A stretch of DNA of 64,000 nt from an uncultured Caldilineales bacterium. GTDB lineage: Bacteria; Chloroflexota; Anaerolineae; JAAEKA01. The position numbers were made by a program, and so were the translations under genes. Below, in pieces: positions 62,795 through 64,000 of this stretch. Positions within the stretch are counted from its first letter, which is position 1; every line of letters begins with the position of its first letter. The notes beneath the pieces were generated by a model, which saw nothing but the letters and a program-made list of their open reading frames with translations, was not told where the DNA came from and did not search any database. Location of the stretch: positions 1 to 64,000 of the forward strand of contig CALESQ010000120.1 of the NCBI GenBank assembly GCA_937907455.1, read 5' to 3'.

Positions 62795-62823
62795 TTGACA
62801 AACTTTCCTGTCCTGATTATACT
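62795..62823 (+). promoter_or_regulatory. Sigma70-type promoter of the ilvB leader
   Basis: TTGACA at 62795-62800, a 17-bp spacer, TATACT at 62818-62823; predicted start near 62830. Confidence 0.88.
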
Positions 62824-62863
62824 GCGCCTACGTTTGAGACAGGCAGTTTTTAGTTTATGTCCT

Positions 62864-62965
62864 ATGGCTACCACCGGTTCTACGCTCTTCAACCTCCTTG
62901 TCATCCTCATTAGTGTGCTCCTGGTACTTGCCGGGAGCCAATGGCAGCTGGGAACCGAGCGTTGA
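62864..62965 (+). CDS. Branched-chain amino acid leader peptide of the ilv attenuator
   Basis: 33 residues from ATG 62864 to TGA 62965. The centre reads NLLVILISVLLVLAG, 11 of 13 successive residues being Leu, Ile or Val (codons 62894-62932). Stalling there when charged branched-chain tRNAs are scarce would leave the antiterminator strand at 62947-62953 free. The peptide lies between the promoter at 62795 and the terminator at 62997, exactly as in ilv/leu attenuators of other bacteria. Confidence 0.8.
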   Translation: MATTGSTLFNLLVILISVLLVLAGSQWQLGTER

Positions 62966-63026
62966 ACCACTTGTAGCAACATCACAAGCATGTGCGAAAC
63001 CCCTCCCAGCCGCGGAGGGGTTTTTT
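62917..63026 (+). promoter_or_regulatory. Transcription attenuator: pause hairpin, antiterminator and terminator
   Basis: Three mutually exclusive structures can be drawn. The pause hairpin has an 8-bp stem, GCTCCTGG (62917-62924) with CCGGGAGC (62931-62938). The antiterminator pairs GCTGGGA (62947-62953) with TCCCAGC (63004-63010). The terminator is a 10-bp stem (62997-63006 with 63014-63023) followed by TTTTTT (63021-63026). The antiterminator uses the 5' arm of the terminator. A ribosome reaching the leader stop (62965) covers 62947-62953 and lets the terminator form. Confidence 0.8.
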
Positions 63027-63187
63027 ATTGAATTGGATAGCAGCCGGTTAGCTAAATCAAGTCGCTTTCCGGAGTATGGCAAGCCGATCCAGGCGATGAA
63101 GCCTCTATCTGATCTGCCCAGCAAGGGCGGGCTCAGGTTGAGGCTTTTTGTATCTGGTTGGGCAAACACAGGAAAGGTGTGATTCAC
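63027..63187 (+). other. Downstream part of the ilvB leader, second hairpin
   Basis: No gene. A 7-bp stem, AAGCCTC (63099-63105) with GAGGCTT (63140-63146), is followed by a short T-run (63145-63149) and encloses a GCCC/GGGC hairpin. It may be a weak second terminator. AGGAAAGG at 63170-63177 is the ribosome site of ilvB. Confidence 0.4.
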
Positions 63188-64000
63188 ATGGAGAAGACAG
63201 GCGCTCAAATCGTTTGGGAGACCATTTTGCGCGAAGGCGTGGATACGGTCTTCGGCTATCCCGGCGGTGCGACTTTGCCCATTTATGACGCTATGCCGGC
63301 ATATCCCATCCGCCATGTTCTGGTGCGCCACGAACAGGCTGCCGTCCACATGGCCGAAGGCTGGGCGCGTGCCACGGGTAAGGTCGGTGTGGCGCTGGCT
63401 ACCAGCGGCCCCGGGGCTACCAATCTCGTCACTGGTCTGGCAAATGCCATGATGGATTCGATCCCGATTGTGGCAATCACCGGTCAGGTGGCTACTCATC
63501 TGCTGGGCGGCGACGCCTTTCAGGAAACCGACGTGACCGGCATCACCTTGCCGATCACCAAGTACAACTATCTCATCACCGACATTGCTGATCTGGGTGA
63601 GGCGCTGGTTGAAGCGTTCTATATTGCGCGTAGTGGGCGCCCCGGCCCGGTGCTGGTGGATATTTGCAAAGACGTACAAAACAGCAAAATTGACTGGGAA
63701 TACTCTGCTGAGTTGACTCGCCCCGGTCTGGTGAAGGTGTTGCGCGAACAGCCCGACGCCGTGGTTGCCGCTGCCACGCTGATCAATCAGGCACAGCGCC
63801 CGCTGATTATTGCCGGCCACGGTGTGCAGATGGGCGAGGCTCAGGCTGAATTGATGGAGTTGGCAGAGCGGGCTGAAATTCCCGTGGTCACCACGTTGCT
63901 GGGTATTGGTGTCATTACCGAGAACCACCGCCTGGCCCTGGGCATGGGCGGCATGCACGGCGAGGCTGCCACCAATCACGCCGTGCAGGAATGCGATGTG
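63188..64000 (+). CDS. ilvB: Acetolactate synthase large subunit, partial
   Basis: First 271 residues, running off the window. The thiamine-pyrophosphate-dependent enzyme condenses pyruvate (or pyruvate and 2-oxobutyrate) in Val, Leu and Ile synthesis. Visible blocks: [39 protein letters not shown] with the catalytic Glu, [38 protein letters not shown] and [16 protein letters not shown]. It lies behind the branched-chain attenuator, which fixes its likely biosynthetic rather than catabolic role. Confidence 0.97.
   Translation, partial: MEKTGAQIVWETILREGVDTVFGYPGGATLPIYDAMPAYPIRHVLVRHEQAAVHMAEGWARATGKVGVALATSGPGATNLVTGLANAMMDSIPIVAITGQVATHLLGGDAFQETDVTGITLPITKYNYLITDIADLGEALVEAFYIARSGRPGPVLVDICKDVQNSKIDWEYSAELTRPGLVKVLREQPDAVVAAATLINQAQRPLIIAGHGVQMGEAQAELMELAERAEIPVVTTLLGIGVITENHRLALGMGGMHGEAATNHAVQECDV

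Noticed and set aside
63027..63187. T-box riboswitch before ilvB
   Set aside because: No T-box consensus or specifier-loop layout was recognised; the leader peptide attenuator explains the main control.

Overview
The window is about 60% GC and densely coded. Gene content and gene style fit a heterotrophic or facultative member of the Chloroflexota, probably an Anaerolineae- or Caldilineae-like lineage. The grounds are threonine/proline-linked secreted proteins, DUF2085, SWIM and DUF2007 proteins, a CXXXY-type CcmE, many GTG/TTG starts, and intergenic heptanucleotide repeats. This placement is inference from gene content; no rRNA is present. No transposase, phage gene, CRISPR array or origin was seen. 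Good sigma70-type promoters (TTGACA, 16-17 bp, TATACT/TATAAT) can be read directly at nine sites.

Layout. 1-8.2 kb (minus): a secreted beta-propeller protein, two GT39-type membrane glycosyltransferases, a methyltransferase, DUF2304, a DPM1-like GT2 and a polysaccharide deacetylase, which together look like an envelope glycan or polyprenyl-phosphate-sugar module. 8.3-11.5 kb (plus): lgt, a DUF2007 protein and a lipoprotein with three DsbA domains. 11.7-19.4 kb: a System I cytochrome c maturation operon (ccmE, a two-heme cytochrome, ccmA, B, C, D, a ccdA-like gene, a tlpA-like gene, a glutaredoxin-like gene, DUF2085); ccmF and ccmH are not here. 19.6-24.8 kb: rpsT, a regulator with a degenerate receiver, a SWIM protein behind a possible attenuator, an LPG-synthase-like flippase, ugd and acpS.

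24.9-40.8 kb (minus): an alpha-2-macroglobulin lipoprotein coupled to PBP1C, an aldehyde:ferredoxin oxidoreductase, an S10 carboxypeptidase, a hypothetical protein ending in a REP element, a CaiB-type CoA transferase, a split XdhC pair and a MocA-like nucleotidyltransferase (Mo/W cofactor handling). 41.0-47.8 kb (plus): a YdjC/ChbG deacetylase, the selenocysteine tRNA gene selC, an unknown protein, a circularly permuted ATP-grasp ligase, two tandem GCS2 carboxylate-amine ligases and a secreted dockerin-like protein. 47.9-54.8 kb: hisZ, hisG, a GNAT protein, hisA, hisF, hisI, hisE and a propeller lipoprotein. 54.8-61.1 kb: purA, purB, an S9 peptidase and purH. 61.1-62.7 kb (minus): an SQR-type flavoprotein with a 38-residue small ORF not previously called. 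62.8-64 kb: a complete branched-chain amino acid attenuator (promoter, Leu/Val/Ile-rich leader peptide, antiterminator, terminator) ahead of ilvB, which runs off the window.

The most interesting signals are the ilv attenuator, the selC-linked ATP-grasp/GCS2 cluster, the triple-DsbA lipoprotein, the cytochrome fusion inside the ccm operon, the small ORF behind the SQR-like gene, and a dispersed family of 7- and 8-nt intergenic repeats that touch promoters and start codons.
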